DNA of 64,000 nucleotides, taken from NCBI RefSeq assembly GCF_000371925.1, contig NZ_AQVE01000010.1, positions 1 to 64,000 of the forward strand, given 5' to 3'. The DNA comes from Thiolinea disciformis DSM 14473. GTDB taxonomy: Bacteria; Pseudomonadota; Gammaproteobacteria; Thiotrichales; Thiotrichaceae. The notes beneath the pieces were generated by a model. That model was given only the letters and a program-made list of their open reading frames with translations, was not told the origin of the DNA and did no database searches. Every line of letters begins with the position of its first letter. Position 1 is the stretch's first letter. The position numbers and the translations under genes were made by a program. Shown in pieces: positions 61,682 through 64,000 of the stretch.

Positions 61682-61907
61682 ACCACCGGCTTATCTGGCC
61701 AGTCCTAACAAAAATGCTTCATCCCTGATGATTTTTTCATATTTTTCAGCCCACTGAACTCCACCAAAAATTCCGCACCATTAGTCGTGTAACTCTTGAA
61801 GATGCAGAGACACTATGCCGGACTATACCCATAAGAAATCTAAAACTTACTTGCTTCTATCAAAGCATGATTAAGGGCTAGTAGCTAGCTGTAATGGAGA
61901 TACAACT

Positions 61908-62222
61908 ATGCTCAACGCAAGGAAAATACCTATTTTAATAGCCTGCTCTCTTGGGATTAGTGCCTGTACAACCTCGGGTCGAATGATGAAACATGAACCC
62001 TCAGCCCCCCCTCAGATGATGAAGGTTAAAGCCAACCGACATCCTTATAATCTAGAGTGGCGCCTTGAAGGAGACTTTTACCCCATACCAAAATCACTGC
62101 TCAAAGAAGGTGAAGTTGTTTGCCAAGCAGCGAATTTTAGACGCGCTATAGGTTATAACAGCAAGGCAAGAGATGTCGCTGGACGTCCTATACCGGGCGG
62201 TGGTTTTTTATGTGCTGATTAG
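61908..62222 (+). CDS. Small lipoprotein of unknown function (104 aa)
   Basis: Signal peptide with lipobox (ISAC, Cys20), a Met/Pro/Lys-rich linker, and a small C-terminal domain with two Cys (EVVCQAANF, GGFLCAD). ATG 61908 follows GGAGATACAACT. Terminator follows at 62252. The 226-bp gap before it holds no gene. No family is recognised. Confidence 0.6.
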   Translation: MLNARKIPILIACSLGISACTTSGRMMKHEPSAPPQMMKVKANRHPYNLEWRLEGDFYPIPKSLLKEGEVVCQAANFRRAIGYNSKARDVAGRPIPGGGFLCAD

Positions 62223-62251
62223 CTGATAATTCATTGAAAAGGCTAAAAACA

Positions 62252-62278
62252 AAAAAGCTGCCTAATAAGCAGCTTTTT
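62252..62278. terminator. Bidirectional terminator
   Basis: 10-bp perfect stem (62252-62261 with 62269-62278), 7-base loop, with A-run and T-run on the two sides. It ends the lipoprotein gene on the + strand and the tRNA-Ser/tRNA-Arg transcript on the - strand. Confidence 0.88.
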
Positions 62279-62283
62279 AAATA

Positions 62284-62360
62284 TGGCGCGTCCAGAAGGA
62301 TTCGAACCTCCGACCGCCTGGTTCGTAGCCAGGTACTCTATCCAACTGAGCTATGGACGC
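62284..62360 (-). tRNA. tRNA-Arg (anticodon ACG)
   Basis: 77 bases on the - strand from GCGTCCATAGCTCAG to an encoded CCA. Anticodon stem CCTGG/CCAGG around CTACGAA gives ACG, which is read as ICG. T-arm GGAGG-TTCGAAT-CCTTC and acceptor GCGTCC/GGACGC are normal. Confidence 0.97.
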
Positions 62361-62443
62361 TTTGTGAAGTCGCGCATTGTGCTGATTTTTGAGTATTGGG
62401 TCAAGTACTATTTGTTGTTACTTGTCATTATACTCATACAGAA

Positions 62444-62534
62444 TGGCGGAGAGGGCGGGATTCGAACCCGCGATACCCTTTTGGGGTATACTCCCTTAGC
62501 AGGGGAGCGCCTTCGGCCTCTCGGCCACCTCTCC
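62444..62534 (-). tRNA. tRNA-Ser (anticodon GCT)
   Basis: 91 bases on the - strand from GGAGAGGTGGCCGAGAGG to an encoded CCA. Anticodon stem CTCCC/GGGAG around CTGCTAA gives GCT; the long variable arm (TATACCCC with GGGTAT) is typical. This tRNA-Ser/tRNA-Arg pair next to csrA is conserved in gammaproteobacteria. Confidence 0.97.
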
Positions 62535-62600
62535 ATGCGAACATTTACGAAGGCGGTAAGGATAACCGCCAAAGTGAATAAGGTAAAGTCCTAAATTGCA

Positions 62601-62810
62601 CTAATTTGTATTTTCTTCGGCAACGATGGCAGGTTGTTGTCCTGTATTCTCATGGTGGATACGCTCGTAAATTTCTTCACGGTGTACAGCAACATCCTTT
62701 GGAGCATTAATACCTAGACGGACTTGATTACCTTTCACGCCTAATACGGTAACGCTCACTTCATCCCCGATCATCAGGGTTTCCCCCACCCTACGGGTTA
62801 ATATTAACAT
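62601..62810 (-). CDS. csrA: Carbon storage regulator CsrA
   Basis: 69 aa: [20 protein letters not shown] and [20 protein letters not shown], with the RNA-binding Arg/Val positions intact. The C-terminal tail ([13 protein letters not shown]) is variable as usual. It binds GGA-containing hairpins in mRNAs. It lies between lysC and tRNA-Ser. Confidence 0.97.
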   Translation of the reverse strand: MLILTRRVGETLMIGDEVSVTVLGVKGNQVRLGINAPKDVAVHREEIYERIHHENTGQQPAIVAEENTN

Positions 62811-63025
62811 ATCACCAATCTCCCTATCGCTGTATTAAACCACCAAGCTCCTAGAGAAGCTGATACCCCGAAGCCAGACTACAACATCATGCGTGATACC
62901 TTCGCATAGAGCGTCTGAACTGAGCCTGAACTTTTTCAGCTTCTGTTGCACTTTTACCATTTAGTGGCAAAAAGCAACAGTGATTACATCACAAATAGCT
63001 TAATTTTTTAATGCCCAATAGAAAA

Positions 63026-63058
63026 AAACCATCTGAAGCTATACACAACAGATGGTTT
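63026..63058 (-). terminator. Terminator of lysC
   Basis: AAACCATCTG (63026-63035) pairs with CAGATGGTTT (63049-63058), with T7 on the - strand just after it. It separates lysC from csrA. The rest of 62811-63083 is the csrA upstream region with no other gene. Confidence 0.9.
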
Positions 63059-63083
63059 GCAGTAAGAGGAAAAGCTAAAGAAA

Positions 63084-64000
63084 TTAGGCAGCTAAGCCAA
63101 AAGCCTCATGTAAAACCCGCACGGCTAATTCCAAATACTTTTCATCAATCACTACGGATACTTTAATTTCTGAGGTAGAAATCATGCGAATATTAATGCC
63201 TTCGTCTGCGAGCGTTTTGAACATCTTGCTCGCGACACCTGCATGAGAACGCATACCGGCGCCGACAATGGAAACTTTGGCAACATTGGTGTCGCCTTCC
63301 CATTTTGCTGCACCTAATTTCTCGCCTGTTTTAGCCAGAATTTTACGGGCATTGTCATAGTCGTTCTTATGAACAGTGAAGGTGAAATCGGCTGTTTTAT
63401 CCGTGCTTACATTCTGCAGAATCATATCGACTTCGATATTCGCATCAGCAATGGGCCCTAAAATACTAAAAGCCACCCCTGGCTGGTCAGGTACGCCAGA
63501 AATCGTTAATTGCGCCTCATCGCGATTGAAAGCGATGCCCCGAACCAAAACCTCTTCCATTACATCTTCCTCACGGGTAACTAATGTACTTTTGCCTTCG
63601 TCGTGCTCATCAAAGCTGGACAAGACGCGAATCGGCATATCGTATTTATAAGCGAATTCGACCGAACGAATTTGGAGAACCTTAGAGCCTTGACTGGCCA
63701 TTTCCAACATTTCTTCGAGCGTTAAACGCGGAATATGACGTGCTTTAGGTTCAATCCGTGGATCAGTAGTATAAACTCCATCCACATCGGTATAAATTTG
63801 GCACTCATCGGCTTTTAAGGCAACAGCTAGGGCTACGCCTGTGGTATCCGAACCACCCCGCCCTAAGGTGGTTATACTGCCTTGCTCATCAATACCTTGA
63901 AAGCCAGCAACGACTACAACGCGCCCAGCCTTTAAATCAGCTCGAATGGCTGTGTCATCAATGTGTCGAATCCGCGCTTTAGTAAAGGCATCATCAGTCA
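63084..64000 (-). CDS. lysC: Aspartate kinase, C-terminal part (5' end outside window)
   Basis: The frame is open on the - strand to the window end. The visible part includes the end of the kinase domain (VVAGFQGIDEQGSITTLGRG, GSDTTGVALAVALKADECQI, YTDVDGVYTTDPRI) and two ACT domains (about VLVRGIAFNRDEAQLTISGV and VSIVGAGMRSHAGVASKMF) that bind lysine or threonine. A start at the GTG at 63785 would cut the kinase in half and is not real. It commits aspartate to Lys, Met and Thr synthesis. Confidence 0.95.
   Translation of the reverse strand, partial: TDDAFTKARIRHIDDTAIRADLKAGRVVVVAGFQGIDEQGSITTLGRGGSDTTGVALAVALKADECQIYTDVDGVYTTDPRIEPKARHIPRLTLEEMLEMASQGSKVLQIRSVEFAYKYDMPIRVLSSFDEHDEGKSTLVTREEDVMEEVLVRGIAFNRDEAQLTISGVPDQPGVAFSILGPIADANIEVDMILQNVSTDKTADFTFTVHKNDYDNARKILAKTGEKLGAAKWEGDTNVAKVSIVGAGMRSHAGVASKMFKTLADEGINIRMISTSEIKVSVVIDEKYLELAVRVLHEAFGLAA

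Noticed and set aside
62283-62594. Open reading frame of 103 aa on the + strand
   Set aside because: It lies across the tRNA-Arg and tRNA-Ser genes on the other strand.
63084-63785. Complete 233-aa gene for a separate ACT-domain protein
   Set aside because: The frame stays open to the window end and encodes the aspartate kinase domain upstream, so this is one truncated lysC.

Overview
The window looks like a gammaproteobacterial chromosome, probably of the Thiotrichales (Thiothrix-like) type. This is inferred from the conserved gene neighbourhoods (phoH-ybeY-corC-lnt, rplU-rpmA-obg-proB with divergent ispB, lysC-csrA-tRNA-Ser-tRNA-Arg) and the protein sequences; no species can be named from the sequence alone. 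About the first half is a prophage, the second half is core chromosome, and a small restriction-modification island lies between them.

Region 1 (1-13.9 kb, all + strand) is the tail module of a lambda-like siphophage: a proline-rich C-terminus cut by the window edge, a 56-aa proline-rich protein, tail tube, the paired tail-assembly chaperones joined by a programmed -1 frameshift at a canonical GGGAAAC heptamer, a 1581-aa tape measure carrying a lysozyme-like transglycosylase domain, three tail-completion proteins, a TipJ-type host-specificity protein, and a beta-propeller-like protein that may be the receptor-binding tip. Head and packaging genes must lie to the left.

Region 2 (13.9-30.85 kb) is the immunity, early, replication and integration part. 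A leftward lipoprotein gene behind four tandem palindromes and a leftward repressor operon face a long rightward early operon. The repressor operator candidate ATACCCAAAACGGGTAT sits inside the 17-bp spacer of the early promoter and, in a perfect form, in two further promoters about 10.5 and 11.8 kb downstream. Those two promoters share an almost identical structured leader; three small genes carry a conserved hairpin that contains the Shine-Dalgarno sequence. The early operon encodes a small tyrosine recombinase, an O-like replication protein, a large membrane-anchored coiled-coil protein whose gene holds an iteron-like cluster, an HNH protein, a primase-helicase and a second tyrosine recombinase. 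A third, P4-like integrase is near the right end. The right attachment site at 30.80-30.85 kb is the 3' part of a tRNA-Arg(CCT) gene.

Region 3 (30.85-32.7 kb) is an AT-rich type II restriction-modification pair (N4/N6 methyltransferase plus MvaI/BcnI-like endonuclease), bounded on the far side by a second copy of the tRNA 3' end.

Region 4 (32.8-64 kb) is core chromosome: a DUF808 membrane protein, the phoH-ybeY-corC-DUF533-lnt cluster, a FIST protein with a cytoplasmic hybrid histidine kinase (NosP/NahK-like nitric oxide sensing pair), tRNA-Leu, queA, folD, ppsA with its regulator ppsR, a LysR regulator, hemN with a well-placed FNR box, fnr and a second Crp/Fnr regulator, bpt, a haem lipoprotein, ilvE, a lytic transglycosylase, apaG, proB, obg, rpmA, rplU, ispB, two tRNAs, csrA and the 3' part of lysC. 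Two rho-independent terminators in gaps without an annotated gene on their strand suggest two small RNAs, one of them beside fnr.
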